This document shows positions 40,901-52,922 of a stretch of DNA of 64,000 bases, one piece after another. The translations under genes were made by a program, and so were the position numbers. How positions within the stretch are numbered: position 1 is the first letter of the stretch; each line of letters opens with the position of its first letter. The notes below the pieces were generated by a model. It saw only the letters and a list, made by a program, of their open reading frames with translations. It ran no database searches and had not been told where the DNA came from. Source of the DNA: Phoronis australis (lineage: Eukaryota; Phoronida; Phoronidae); NCBI GenBank assembly GCA_002633005.1, contig NMRA01000204.1:337645-401644 (forward strand), given 5' to 3'.

Positions 40901-43900
40901 TGACCCCAAATCAATAAATACATGAATTAATAACCAGGCATACATGAAGCTAAAGTGATTGGGGGTGCATTGTATGAAGTCGCTGAAGGATCACTTCAAT
41001 TCAAAATTTTTTACGCAAAAACGTCTACACTACAAAAAAGTTCCTAAGAATCAGCTAAACAGTTTAGCAAAAATCAAAAAATTCTGGGAAAACCTCGACT
41101 TTTCTTATAAATCAGCAAAGTAGAATGTTGAAGTAAATTCTTGATTCTGGCTTATACTTCAGACTTCATCAACCTTGTTCACAGTGTAGAAAAAACAATA
41201 AGTGAAAACAGGTTGGCATGGTCATATCGGTTGAACTAGGTTTCGAATCTCTCCCCCCTCCCCCCACTCCCTCCCCCCCCCGCTCCCTCCCTCTTGTGTT
41301 TATTTTTGTGATCTTGTAGACTTTACTATGGACCAAATGTAGAAATACTCTCGTGTTAATTATTGTGATCTCGTAGACAGCCAACATATTCTGAGGAATT
41401 GAAAAAGCATTTAAAGAGGCCAATTGTTTCCAACAGATGGCGCAAGCAAAGATGGATTGCTGAAAATGAGTGGTTGTTGTTAGCTACTATTGTCTGCTAC
41501 AAAAAGCAATCTTTGAATGAAAATGCACACTTACAACAAATGTGCTTGTAGTAATAAAACACTCTGTTGATCTTTTTTAACATTCAGGTCTTATCAACGA
41601 GTCTGTATTGAGTCAAATACCAACAAAACAACAGAATTTAACTCAATAAAAGTAGATATTTGCTAAAAGTAGTTAACTCAGTAGAATTTGATTTTTACTA
41701 CCAAACCACAATCACTTGGACTTGGGTCTCCTAACTTTTAATAAAATTTAGCAAAAAAAAGAAATGCACATTCATAGCCAAACAAAAACATCTATAGCAT
41801 TTCCAAATTTCAATTGATATAAATGTCAAAGATAAATCTCAAAAAACCTGTTACAGTTTTCTAAATCATCGCTTTGCCATCTTTAAATGCAACTCTTGTA
41901 GTTTTTTTTTTCATAAAAAACCATAAAAGTCCTATTTTGGATAGCCTCTCACAGAAAAGTGGGACATTTTAAAAAGAATTTCTAACACCATTTGGTGCAT
42001 AAAGCATAGAACAGAAAAAGCTTTATAGGAATCCAGTCAGTCATTTCTGAGATCTGATGTTCCGAAGGCAGCCAAATTTGGCCATTTTTCTAGGGCCTGC
42101 ATAACCTTAAGTACAAAAATTCTCCAATGTCAACTGCCAGCAGACCTGAACCCAGTCACCTTAATTGCTTTTTAACCGCAAATGGAATAAAGCAATTGTC
42201 AAAACACCAGTGCATGGTGGGGCTTTCGAGTTCATGCTGGCCCTTTATTATCCAGCGCAGTCACAACAATTGTATAAAAATTATTCTTGGCAAAGTCGCA
42301 AGTTGTAAAAACCATGGGAGACTGGTGGCAGATATCAATAAGTTACAGTTAGCAGACAACAAGGTCAGGCCAATGAGGTGCTAAGGTATAAGTCATCAGA
42401 AAGATGTTATAAATAGAATAATGGCACTGAAGAATTTTCCACAGCCATGAAAAGCTTCACAACCAAATGTTCCCTTCAATAACTAACAAGCAATGGCCAC
42501 TAAAGAAAAAAATCTTTCACAGGCGAAAACACATTTGCAAAACAAAACCCTGCAATTATGTCATAAAAGTATTTTCACTGATCTAGGGCTTCACGTCTGC
42601 TCTAAATAATAAACCACTGGCAACATACAACTTTTGATGAACACGCTCAATTTTTATCTTAAGCGGTTAAACGTTATCCAGTAGCTGTAATTACTGCTGT
42701 GGTCGGCATGTTTTGTTAACGAGATTTTCACACAACGAGTTCCTGGCAGCTCAGGACTACACTGTGATGCCAACACACTTGATGGACAATATATGAAGTA
42801 GCCACATCCCAAAATCCCATTTCCCCTCTTCAAAAATATGGTATTTTCCCACAGTTCCCCACATCCAAAGTTCATTTTCATGCCATTGGCTGCCATATAT
42901 TGTTACTGCGCAAATGTCTTTATTAATGATTGTCCCTCTGATGCTAAAAAAACCACTGTTATAAGCTATTGAGTTGTTGTGCTGAGATTCAAAGAACTTG
43001 ACGTGGAGGGGAAAATACACATGAAAGTAACAAAGTCGGACCACAATTGAGTGGAACGTCCGTGATGACTATATACTACTTTCTTGTCTCACAGCAAAGA
43101 ACAAACTATTTCATGATTTGGCTATTACCGATGCACACAGGAAACAATGGCTGCACTTGATTGACTTTGTCAGTTCTGCAGAATCAACCAGCAAAGACAA
43201 CTGATAGGCCTTCAGTGACAACTTTCGGCTTACAGACCAATCCGATGTCTTATCCGGTTGACCCAACGGTACCCGAAACTCAATCAAGTGCGGCCATTCA
43301 TCACAAGTAAATTGTTTTCACCAATTTTGCTCACATCCATAATAAAACCTTTTTTATCACAAAGACAACTCAAAGTCCATTTAAGCTTACAACAAACAGA
43401 CAAATTTTATCTGAAGTCTGAACTTATATTGAACTTATGTCTCTCTGTGTAGAATATATAGGGGAGGCTGTTGATAAGAATTCACAATAAGGAAACACAT
43501 GCTGTGAGACCATGGTAAATCAGAGCACTCAGTTTTGCAGATAACAGAAACTCTCAAGACAAAACAAATAGAACTATTCTCATTGTAATAGTTTAAACCT
43601 GTTTATCAATAAATAAGGTCATTTAGTAATCAGAGATGTCACTCAGTAGAGACTGGTTGTAGGTGTAGTATCCAGTGACTGTCAACTATCCAGTGGGTTA
43701 GTAAAATGATATAACCGCTTACATTATCAAAGGTGAGAGAAGAAGGAAATCCATAATTTGCATAGACGCCTGCGATAATAACCCAATTACATATTGATTG
43801 GTTTGGCCACCTAATTAACCATTACAACATTAATAAAGCTACATGGACAGTACTATTATGTAATTCTGTTACTCTATTCAGGTGAGAGACGAAATCAGAA

Positions 43901-46900
43901 CACCTGACAACATCACAGTGAGAAAATAGTAGTCAATTCAATAAACTACACCTCAGGCCAAACTAGCAATCAACCTCTCTCATTGTTCTTCAAAATACCT
44001 GGCTACGATACCTACGACATGAAAATAAGTAAAATCAATCAAACATTCACCCGAATCTATCCGAATACAAAACCTACAGACGTCCACGGGAAACTAGGTC
44101 GCGAGCTCGTCGCACAGATATCGGTAGATAGGTGTATCCATTTTTCACTTTGTTTTTCTTTCTTATAATAGAAATAATGCTAAGCATTTATCGGTAACGA
44201 GCTGATGGGCGCCCACGGTACGATATCCGTGCGACCTGTATCCAACAAAGGTGCAACAAAGGAAAACAATGGTAGCGTCCCATAGGTGATAACCATGCGA
44301 CACACTTACACCCGTCGCATGGATCACGCAAGTTAAACAATAGCTCACGAAATCCATACGACATCATTTAGCACGGGCTGCAGTCCTTCCTGACAGTAAA
44401 CCTGCATAGCTGAAACGCAACAATAATTATATGAAACTACGTTACGGTACTGAATAAAAGTGTCGTGTATGTATCACATCCTTGAAAACCATGACTTGGA
44501 TCAAGTTTATTGGATACATCCAGGTACTTCCACGGAGCAAAGGCTTCAGCTAAAGTAAAAAAGGGTTTGTAGTGGAAAAAAGGATAACATAGGTTGGATT
44601 TTCCTATATAAATTACACCTTGTCAATGACGAGTAAGATACAAATTAAAACAGATCCCGAAATTGTTCATTTATTCAGCACACACTATAGCCAAAGTGAA
44701 ATTCTATGAAGTCAAGCTTCAAAACAACGATAAAGATTAAGAAAAATTTAATTCACATGTATAAGTAGATGTCATATTTTGGTAAATTTTTCATTACTTG
44801 TACCAAGGCGATCAGGTTTTGAAAAACAGAAAAATGATAATTTGCATAATAATTTTTTGTTAAATAAGTGAGAATTGTCGTGACAAGCTATACCGCAGTA
44901 TGTATCCAAAACAACAGACGGCATGTCCTTTATACTGACACAAAATGCACACATTTTTGTCATTAAAGTGAGTTCATTAACAGTTTTTAAAATGATAGTC
45001 TCTTCACAGACTTTCACTCTTTTGACATCAATATTCCAAAACGAAGCAGCCGTCCCGAATTGAAGTCCAAAATTGCCGCTACAGTCTAACACTTGCTGAT
45101 GTGTGGAGTGGGACTACTAGAACGCTGTTGTAAACACATTCCCAGCTCAGTTGAAGTTGTTCGCTAGCTGAACCACGCCATGGGTACACAGGTGTGTCAT
45201 ATGGCGTTTCATTAACAGCGCAAGTTCCAGAATGACATTACCACCAAGATCTACAGTAAAATATCGCACATGACCACTTTGTTCAATTTTCAAGTGGTTG
45301 TACAACTATTGTGACCATCGCCATTTGCTCAAATATTGTCTAGGTACAGTACAGAGCAAGAAAATTCTAAAGCATTACATTAGTTAAAAGATAAAAAAAA
45401 ACTTGCCAGTTCCAGTTACATTACCACCAAGATCTACAGTAAAATATTGCACAAGAGCACTTTCTTTGATTTTCAAGTGATTGTACCACTGTTGTGACCA
45501 TCGCCACTTGTTCAAAATATTGTGGGTATAGTACAGAGCACAAAAACCTTGAAGCATTAATTTGGTTAGAACATACAAAAAAACAATTGTTCGCCAAACT
45601 GTCTCCAAAGTTGATGAGATTTTACTGCAGTTTTCTAAAACACCAAAAGGAGTTAAGTTATTCGAGCCTCAAATAACAATTAAAAATAAGTCACTTGCTT
45701 CGGGCTTGCTTTGACCAAAAAGGCTTTTTTTACCCAGTTCGTAATTTGGCATTTGATCAGACATGGCTTCAAATTGCTGCCAGCATGGGGAATTTCCAAG
45801 CCATTTGAAAACCTGATCTCTGACATCTTTTCATATGAAACAAAATACTGCCACATACTTTAGCTAGGCCCAGGTAAGTCCATCTTGGGTTAAAAGTTCA
45901 CCATGAGGTACTATTAAGGTAATTGGTATCGTGACCCACAGTCATATGTAATATAATAATCTTCATTAACATGAAGCCTGTGTTAACTGCAGTTCACATA
46001 TGACCTCAGGATAGCAGACTTCTTGGATGCAAAAAATCGATAACAAATTGGCGACGCTGAAGAATTTCGAATTTATATTGTTAAAAATCATTGCGTTATT
46101 GATAACTAACTAGGACAATGAAGCGATTTTGAAAAATTAATCTTTTTTCAAAGGTATGCGTATTAGAGTTACATGAACTTTTCTGAAATACCCAGCATGG
46201 CAACAATTATGAAGTGGCAACAGAATCCAACAAACAAATGAACACTTAGGCCACACGCAATGACTTTCTTTACATGTAAACTTGTATCTTCATTACTCAA
46301 CCTCTCCTCATTTAACGAGATGAGGCTTAATTACTTAGCATGCCAACGAGGCTCCCACAAACTGATCATCGAAATCAGCTATTCAGAAAAGCCAACACAT
46401 TTTACGCAAATCTCCAGCAGAGCTAACAACTCTCCAAACTTGGAGACCGTAAACAGTTACTTTTGGATGCTGCTAGTACACACCCAACTCGGGAGTGACT
46501 TAATTCAGAGAAATCTTCAAACGCACTTATCACTAATTACCGAGGCCTAGTCGATGAACGCTACTGACATTCTAGAAACTCTGAATCATGCCACCCTCAT
46601 AGACAAATTAGCAAAAATATGAGAAGTGCGGCATGCTTGCCAACAAATTGCCTGTAATTTTTAGATGATGCTCTTGTGCTCTTTTGCGATGGGCGTGAAG
46701 GGTTTCATTAGGGGGAGGTGCCGGCGAGTGTCACCTTTGTGTGCTAGAGTTAATGTCTAGCAATTGAATTGCTGTGTACGCCTGCAGGCATAGATGTGTG
46801 ACGGATGAACAACATATGCAAGAAAGTACATACGCACTGGGGATTCCTGATTTACAGTAGAGATTGGAAGTTGCCAAAAACTATTTTAGGGACATCCAAA

Positions 46901-49900
46901 CTTTCATAACGTTTGTAAAGAAGACTGTGCGCGACTGTCTGAAGAGTTGACATACCTAGGCAGGTTGTGTACAGCTATGGTGTAGAAAAAGTCATGCAAT
47001 TCTATATGAGCAGTTGAGCTCCTGTAGCAAGCAACTACTCAAATGGTAGTGTAGTGCTCAAACCACTGAGCTCCACAGTCTGGTACTGGGAGCCAAGTAT
47101 AGTGTTCATATCACGCCAACTTCACAGGGTTATATCTCTGCCGTGAATGGTGGCAAGCTGCAGAGATCACGTACAAAGTTTGAGAAGCAAACACTTGCGT
47201 GATAACTCACAAGACTAGAACACAGCCCAGACATAATGCCAAGGCAAATTTTGACTGTTTCCCGAAATTTTGTACACTAGCAATTGCCATACCGGTAATT
47301 CAAAACTCTGCAACCACAAAATTTGCTGAAAATTCCACCAATCTAATAATAACTATATTTCCAGTCTCTAACACGGCCCATGTCCCAATGTTCACAATCA
47401 AGGAAATGTAATTTTGACTAGAATTTCAGTTTTGCAATTTTCAGAGACTGTATCTAACTGGAAATTTTTTACCATAGACCTAACTAATCCTAGGAAATAT
47501 TTTAATTGGGAGCCAAAGTAGCACTTGACAGGCAAATTGGCAATACGGTAAAGTTTTTTAAGTATGAACAAAAGATTGACATTTTCCATTTTGAAAGCTT
47601 ACTGCATTGTTAGAAATAGACAAAATTTCGCAAAGTTTTCATTGCTGACTGTTGTTTAATACAAAACCATGCAAATGACGAAGTTTTATACTTATTTATT
47701 TTTTGTTGAAAATTTTGGACAAAATAAAGTTTCACTGTTCAGCCAAGTTGTGTTCTAAACCCAGGCAGGGTTCACAGCTGTAAACAAAGACCTATCAGTA
47801 ACTTCCTGTACATAAGATTATTCAAAGGTATCTGTAATGTTCCAAATCCATTAATAAAATTCTAATTTTACTTAAAAACCACAAAATCCCACTGTAGGTC
47901 AAGAAGACATAACTGCAAACGACCATTCCTCTCAACAAATGCAGAACATGCCAAAGTGCTCCTGGAATATAGATTTAGTTGTGACAGTTAGGGTGAAACG
48001 GAGTGAACAGTTCAAGTGGTCAGTTTGTCCAGCACAAACAACACAGTTCAAGGACTGGTCAGCTGTTTCCATATTTGGCCAAACGAATTGATAAATCAGA
48101 TTTGTCCCCTCAATAGTGCATTAGGGATTTAGATATCATAAAAGTCCGACAGAAATGCGAATGTTCAAATGTAGACTAGGCAGAAACGTAGCATATGCTG
48201 AAGACATTCAGGGCTCATAAGTAATGCAAAACAATAATAATTTGACAAAAATCAGCTGTATGTACTTGTGAAGTAACGGTTACTAAAACCTCTGGTAAAA
48301 ATATTGGTATGCATATATAAGCCCCAAGCGAAAAGTAGCATAAATTTAGAAATGATGAACTTTGTCTGCATCATAAGGCCACATGGACAGCTTGCGGCTA
48401 TCTGTCATTCCATGATATTAACTATTAACATGGGGATATGAAAGGGATAAGGTCATGCCTGGTCACCTTTGTATACACCTGATTAGATAAGTTATGAAAT
48501 TGTAGACAACATGTTATCTCAAGTTGTTCCACATGTTCAAACACTGGGTATTCTGGTTAGCAGAGTTCACGTTTACATCATAATATTGTAGTTGGTAATG
48601 TTTGGCCAGAACTCCCAAGACAAACAACAAGTTTTGCAAAGGCCGTGTCGGCCAAACTGACGATGTACTTTAAAGTTTCAGTAATGACTCTGCAGTTGGA
48701 GAATTCACATTTCAGAGTCAGTGAATCAATCTCAGAAATGACTGTGTCAGAAAGAATTTAAGGTTATGTAAGACCCAAACAAAATTTCGAATTTAGCTAA
48801 CTTCGGATGAATTTAGCTAACGTCCGATCATCTCAGAAATGGCTGATCCGCTTCACATGAAACTTTCGCAAACTGTGCTAGTTTCTTGCACTGTTCTCAA
48901 AAACATTGTTTGGAATTCTTTTTAAAAAGTTCAACCTTTGCATGAGAGGTTATCAAAAAACAAGAAAATAATGTTTTAGAAAACTGTAACAGCGTTTTTG
49001 AGATCCCATCAAGAACATTTACATCAAATAAGACTAGACCATGTTATTGATAAACATCGTTTTCCTATTAGAACCTTTCTATTTTGCAAAATTTTACTAA
49101 AACGACTTTACATAAGCCAATAAATGGCAGGTTGGAAAAAGTTTAAAATCAAATACTACAGGCTTTCTCCTTGCAGGAAATATCTAATTTTCTTTTACCC
49201 AGTTAAAATCTACAGTTTTGTAGACATTTGGCTAAATATGCAAACTTGTCATTAAGGTCCTACATAACCTAACAGTGCATTTTCAATAACAACATTACCA
49301 CAGAATTGTGTACAGAATATGTTTGACACACAAAATCCGAAAAGCATCACATTTTAACACCATGTATCCTTGATAGACTAAAGTGAACCAGCAAGAATGC
49401 CCATGGAACACACTTGTGAAGCAATGGATCACTAGACTTTCTTATGACAAAAACCTGCCCAGCAAAGCTTAATTAGCATAAATTACACCAAAACAGTCCA
49501 GCTGTCAATCATGAGAATTACTGGAAGCAACCCAGCCATTGGTCCACCATGCCAAGACAGTGACATTTTATCAAGCTGCTGTCTACAACACAGAGCAAGG
49601 CATCACACAGGGAAATAGTATGTTGATAAACACTGAAAGGTCGGCACCATCTGTGAGTTTACAAACTATGGAAACTGCCACTCTCAGCTAGGACACATCA
49701 CCTGGATGTGCAAGTCTCCTTGGGGAAAGCTACCTGTCCACCTAAGTTTCTTACAGGCCAATGAATACTACACTGAAGGTTATAATTCTAAAAAGGTTAA
49801 ACAAATATCAATCCTAATTTCAGAAAAATGCAGTTTTGGGTCAACTTCCCAACATGTGGCAAAAATCAAAAATAATCCGTTTCACCTTCCCCCGTCTCTC

Positions 49901-51703
49901 GTAGACTTACAGGTTGCGAAATTCTTCAAATCCTGATTGTTGAAATTTTAAGGATTCAAAGTAAACCTTTTTAAAAAATGGCAAACTGACATGCAAATAG
50001 TTCCTTGATATAAATATCAGCTTATGAGAAGACGCACACTGTAGACTCAACTGTGCGCCAAACAGATGTATTTACATACATCCTCAACCGAAAGTTGTTC
50101 ACGCACACACTTACCCTAGAACAACGTGCACTAGTGCAACTTGCCCCACTTCATAAGCAACACTTTCACTCACATATGTCCAATAACTAGTGCAAGGTGC
50201 CAGTTGTGGTCGTGCGCATGACAATGAACAGTCGGTGCGAATACGGAGGGAAAAAGAAGACCCGTGATAATTACTTTTGTCCAGCTCCATGTTTGCAACC
50301 ACAGAGTGATTAGGGTACAAGTGGCGCAAGTTACCCTATAACTAGTTACCCACCTCAATAAGGTGAAGTTGTCACAAGTGGGGTAAGTTGCACTAGTTTA
50401 AATAGTGCCAACAGAGCCCTTAAACCTAGCGACAACTCTCCAGGAGTAACATGTTCTAGGGTAAGTCTGTGTGGACAGCACTTAAGCAGCCCCACATCCA
50501 TAAGGGGCAAATATTCCCTGCATGTACAGGACGACAACCAACACTCAAAATTATTACTTAGAACTATCAACGTTTCTGGGTAGACAAGCATAATATTGGT
50601 TTATTCTGAATTTCAAGTGGTATAATTAAAGGTTGTAAAGCATATATTTCACAACATTCTTTCTTCTTTTAGTCATCATTAATTCTTTTTTCCTTATGTC
50701 ACCATTACCTCTTATTTTTACAATGAAATTATCACTTCGTTAATCCTGCCATTTTATAAACATGGTTTCTCAAATCACTTTCAAACAGAAAAAGTGCATC
50801 TCAGTTTCCAAACAAAAGATCAATTTGTAAATACTTCAACAGTGATTAGCAAAAAAAAATAAGTTTAATGGACTTTACATGACCTGATCCACTGAGAGCA
50901 GAGAACCCCCCACAACGAAAATTAGAACCAAACTCAATCGAAAAACTTCTGAACCATTTCAACCCTAATGTCAGCCATTACCCACTCTGTCATGGCTAGA
51001 CCACCACCCACAAGGACGGAATTCAAATATTTATTTATTCAACATGTCATCAGACACTTTTCTTTGTCTTGCAAAAAAACAAACATGATATCAGTTACAC
51101 TTGCATAATACTGACACCTCTTGCACATGTTATAGGGTGCCATTTAGTATGTAGGAAAATCTACTACCGTATGTTTTCTTATAAAAGAAGTAAACTGACT
51201 AAAAAAACTCTTATGTTGACACAAGTGTTTTGATACCATAAAACAAATCCCATGTCCGCGTATATCATATCATATGTACGTGAAACGACCATAATCCTGT
51301 GTTTATGTTTGACACTTTTAAAACTTTGAAATTCTCACAGAAATTTGAAGTTGTTTATCCTTTGAAACCCAAACATTGCCAAGTGGAAATGGATACCAAG
51401 CACTGCAGACAGCTTCGTCCTATCTTCAAAAAATAACTCTCAGCTCACCTCAGGAATCTCACAACAAAAAAAAATATTCCAAAGACAATGCCACTAAAAC
51501 TGCACTTTGCCCTAAGTAACTGGCTAAAAACGAAAATCAAATTATGTCTTTTAATCTCATAACATAAGACTCTACTATTCCTTACCATGGTAGGATTCTA
51601 CTTTAAATAAAACAATAACATCAGAACCATCAACGACTACCTGTGTATCTGCAATAGCCATTGCTCTATGCAGTGGAGTATACACCCAGCTGCGACCAGC
51701 AAT
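34863..51703 (-). CDS. ANKRD50: ANKRD50, ankyrin repeat domain protein 50 (C-terminal 581 residues, three exons)
   Basis: Human ANKRD50 is reported to work with the SNX27-retromer-WASH machinery that recycles membrane proteins from endosomes. Here three minus-strand exons (51,641-51,703; 37,174-37,360; 34,863-36,358) total 1,746 nt with matching phases. They encode the last seven or so ankyrin repeats and the full C-terminal tail. Diagnostic matches to vertebrate ANKRD50 include DADGR, EGRTALHV-WQGH, HTCNQG-like HMCNQGATALCIAAQEGH, DRRKSSLSNNS, FTQQIQQ, GIVTNPKF and the terminal KKETPL. The NTPase-like N-terminal half and first ankyrin repeats must lie beyond 51.7 kb, mostly outside the window. 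The gene is convergent with TAF1. In vertebrates most of this region is a single exon, so these introns are lineage-specific or ancestral ones lost there. Confidence 0.9.
36361..36658. repeat. 149-bp tandem duplication next to the ANKRD50 terminal exon
   Basis: Two copies, 36,361-36,509 and 36,510-36,658, each beginning GAAAAGATCAGAAGTTGTAT on the + strand. On the gene strand each copy ends in the pyrimidine tract CTGATCTTTTC. Only the exon-proximal copy is followed by AG; the other continues AAATTAC. Confidence 0.95.
37174..37360 (-). CDS. ANKRD50: ANKRD50 penultimate exon
   Basis: 187 nt, phase 0 in, one base of Gly out. It encodes VSEQLLNIGAHVDEVDNEGR, then HALIMASQEGHVQMVAQLLD and KRAHNGKNGLRVAALEG. 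It aligns without gaps to the vertebrate segment containing ILASQEGH and GRNALRVAALEG. Acceptor gttgttatag, donor GTAGGT. A GTG at the exon edge is a Val codon, not a start. Confidence 0.96.
37605..37752. repeat. 25-bp direct repeats, 22-bp palindrome and one-N gap
   Basis: CAGTATGAACGCTTAACTCC followed by GGTCC occurs at 37,605-37,629 and 37,706-37,730. Between them, 37,683-37,704 is a perfect 22-bp palindrome centred on GTCGAC. The N at 37,752 follows. Possibly one end of a DNA element whose other end is lost at the gap. Confidence 0.7.
37923..38010. repeat. TG/CA dinucleotide microsatellite
   Basis: (GT)n with interspersed GC and AT steps. It produces His/Thr-rich and Cys/Val-rich spurious open frames. 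Confidence 0.97.
38776..38990. repeat. Repeat family E, second locus
   Basis: Contains ACTGACACGGAGCAATCTGA, CGGAACAGCTGATCGGG and TTTACACAAGAGACCG, similar in content and order to parts of the 31,550 locus. Boundaries are uncertain. Confidence 0.4.
40391..40474. repeat. 36-bp tandem repeat, about 2.3 units
   Basis: Units start GGGCCCCAGTCTTGTA at 40,391 and 40,427, with a partial third at 40,463. Confidence 0.9.
41250..41293. repeat. Homopyrimidine (C/T) tract
   Basis: A run of C with occasional T; the complementary strand is G-rich with several runs of four or more G, a potential G-quadruplex or triplex former. Confidence 0.9.
41586..42107 (-). mobile_element. TIR element family A, copy A4
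   Basis: About 522 bp. It shares CTTATCAACGAGTCTG, TAAAAGTCCTATTTTGGAT, CAGTCATTTCTGAGAT and the right end CTGCATAACCTTAA with the other copies; the left terminus is decayed (AGGTCTTATC). Confidence 0.75.
45221..45575. repeat. 185-bp diverged tandem duplication
   Basis: ATTACCACCAAGATCTACAG, GTGACCATCGCCA and CAGTACAGAGCA recur at a 185-bp offset (copies from about 45,221 and 45,406), with roughly 15% divergence by eye. Confidence 0.85.
48771..49270 (+). mobile_element. TIR element family A, copy A1 (reference copy)
   Basis: Exactly 500 bp between AGGTTATGTAAGACC and the inverted GGTCCTACATAACCT (one mismatch in 15). TTA precedes it; several family members are bounded by TTAA, suggesting TTAA target preference. 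No open frame of note, so non-autonomous. Confidence 0.85.
50109..50466. mobile_element. Foldback element D
   Basis: Outer inverted repeats ACTTACCCTAGAACA and TGTTCTAGGGTAAGT, and an inner inverted pair ACTAGTGCAACTTGCCCCAC near 50,130 with its near-complement near 50,380-50,398. 358 bp, no coding capacity, single locus seen here. Confidence 0.75.
51495..51638. mobile_element. Foldback MITE family C, copy C2 (half element)
   Basis: Reads AAACTGCACTTTGCCCTAAG, GGCTAAAAACGAAAATCAAA, CTCATAACATAAGACTC and ATTCCTTACCATGGTAGGAT, then AACATCAGAACCATCAACGA, matching one arm and centre of C1. Homology stops at CGACTA, one base short of the ANKRD50 exon boundary. Confidence 0.75.
51641..51703 (-). 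CDS. ANKRD50: ANKRD50 upstream exon (63 nt, ankyrin helix)
   Basis: Reads IAGRSWVYTPLHRAMAIADT then Gln, donor CAG|GTAGTC, phase 0 out. Joined to the next exon it gives TPLH-RAMAIADTQ-VSEQLLNIGA, exactly the 23-residue spacing from TPLH to GA in the corresponding vertebrate ANKRD50 repeat. This register is the main evidence. The 5' edge is uncertain: AAAG|ATT (chosen, phase 0) or CGCAG|C a few bases on. Too short to show up as an open frame on its own. Confidence 0.7.
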
Positions 51704-51873
51704 CTTTTGATAAAAATTGCTTGCTACCTTATCCTTTGCCAGGTTTTATACAACACAAAATGACGCACTGGTCAAATTTTAAAGTTCACAACAGACATTT
51801 GGGAACAGCAGAACTTAGCATGCTAAGGGCCATTGCAGGAAAACTTCCAACTGACCTGCCTACCTCAAGTGAA

Positions 51874-52921
51874 CAATAGCCAAACTGACAGCTCTCACAG
51901 GTAAAGGACAAAACAAGTGGACAAAACAGCAACCAAGTAATAAGCAAGTTCATTCGGTTATTGCCAGATTTTTGTATTTTCACTTTGAAGTGAGCTGCCA
52001 GCTCAGCTATCATTCACTTCAGGCAGACAGCTCAGCTCATAACTCTGTCTGCAGTGGCCCTTACAAAGGTTTGTTTTTCAATGGGAATTCCACTACAAAC
52101 TTTTAGAATTGGAAACAGCCAGACATGATGAGATAGTAAATCTTCAGGCCTGGCGTTCATTGAATGACTGTATGTTGCAAATATCTCAAGTACTTCAGAT
52201 AATATTCAACAGTGTTAAAAAAGCAGGCGACCAACTGAGCAATACATGATGTTTACAATAAGTAGTGCAATGGGCTAGAGACCAGTTGGGACTGCTAACA
52301 GGCAAGTTATGTTGGGAATCAAACCCAAGTATCAGGGAGATGCCTCTGCAATGCTGAGTCACCGCAAAGCAACACTAGGAATTCAAGGCACACATGCAAA
52401 AATTTAAACCTGGTATTTCTGTATCAGAAAGTGAACACGAAATGACAGAAGTTCTTTGACTAGAAACAGGATATTTCATTTTCACACATACCTATAACGC
52501 TACTGTCGAGATTTTAGATTAATTATTCAAGTCATACAAGATTGCAGTCAGCTCCGATGTTCCCAAAGAATGCAAAAAATCAACAATTCCTTGCTGGATG
52601 AGTAGTGACATTGTGTGAAAAAGGTAAAAAAAAAACAGCTTGGCTCAGAAAAATGGATGCATTCAAGCACACATGCGTAAATCATGAATAATGCTTAATG
52701 GAGAGAGACTTGACATGGAATCCTATCCATTTCCAGAATGCGTGGCCTCAGGGGGTCTGTAACACAATACCATAGTACTTTTTGTGATGGGGTGATCTTT
52801 GTTTCTAGAACAGTGGAATGTTGATACCACAGCATAGTTAACTGGCTAAAGGATCACTTGGAATATGGCGTGTACTTAGTGTGAGCAACCCCCAAGAGGC
52901 AGAATAGTACACTATCATCCT
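51874..52921. repeat. Second apparent haplotype duplication, copy 1
   Basis: 1,048 bp matching 52,923-53,968 nearly exactly, ending at the N at 52,922. Differences are scattered single bases and 1-4 bp indels. Confidence 0.9.
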
Positions 52922-52922
52922 N
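52922..52922. other. Assembly gap marked by one N, with overlapping flanks
   Basis: The right flank restarts 1.05 kb back (CAATAGCCAAACTGACAG), while the left flank end (ACACTATCATCCT) reappears at 53,968 and continues into new sequence. Confidence 0.9.

Larger units (their letters stand above)
37361..51640. other. 14.3-kb ANKRD50 intron, repeats only
   Basis: No coding exon could be supported. It contains the N at 37,752, a TG microsatellite, family E at 38,776, a 36-bp repeat at 40,391, a pyrimidine tract at 41,250, family A copies at 41,586 and 48,771, a 185-bp tandem duplication at 45,221, element D at 50,109 and MITE C2 at 51,495. The exact ankyrin register across the flanking exons argues that no exon is missing in between. 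Confidence 0.65.
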
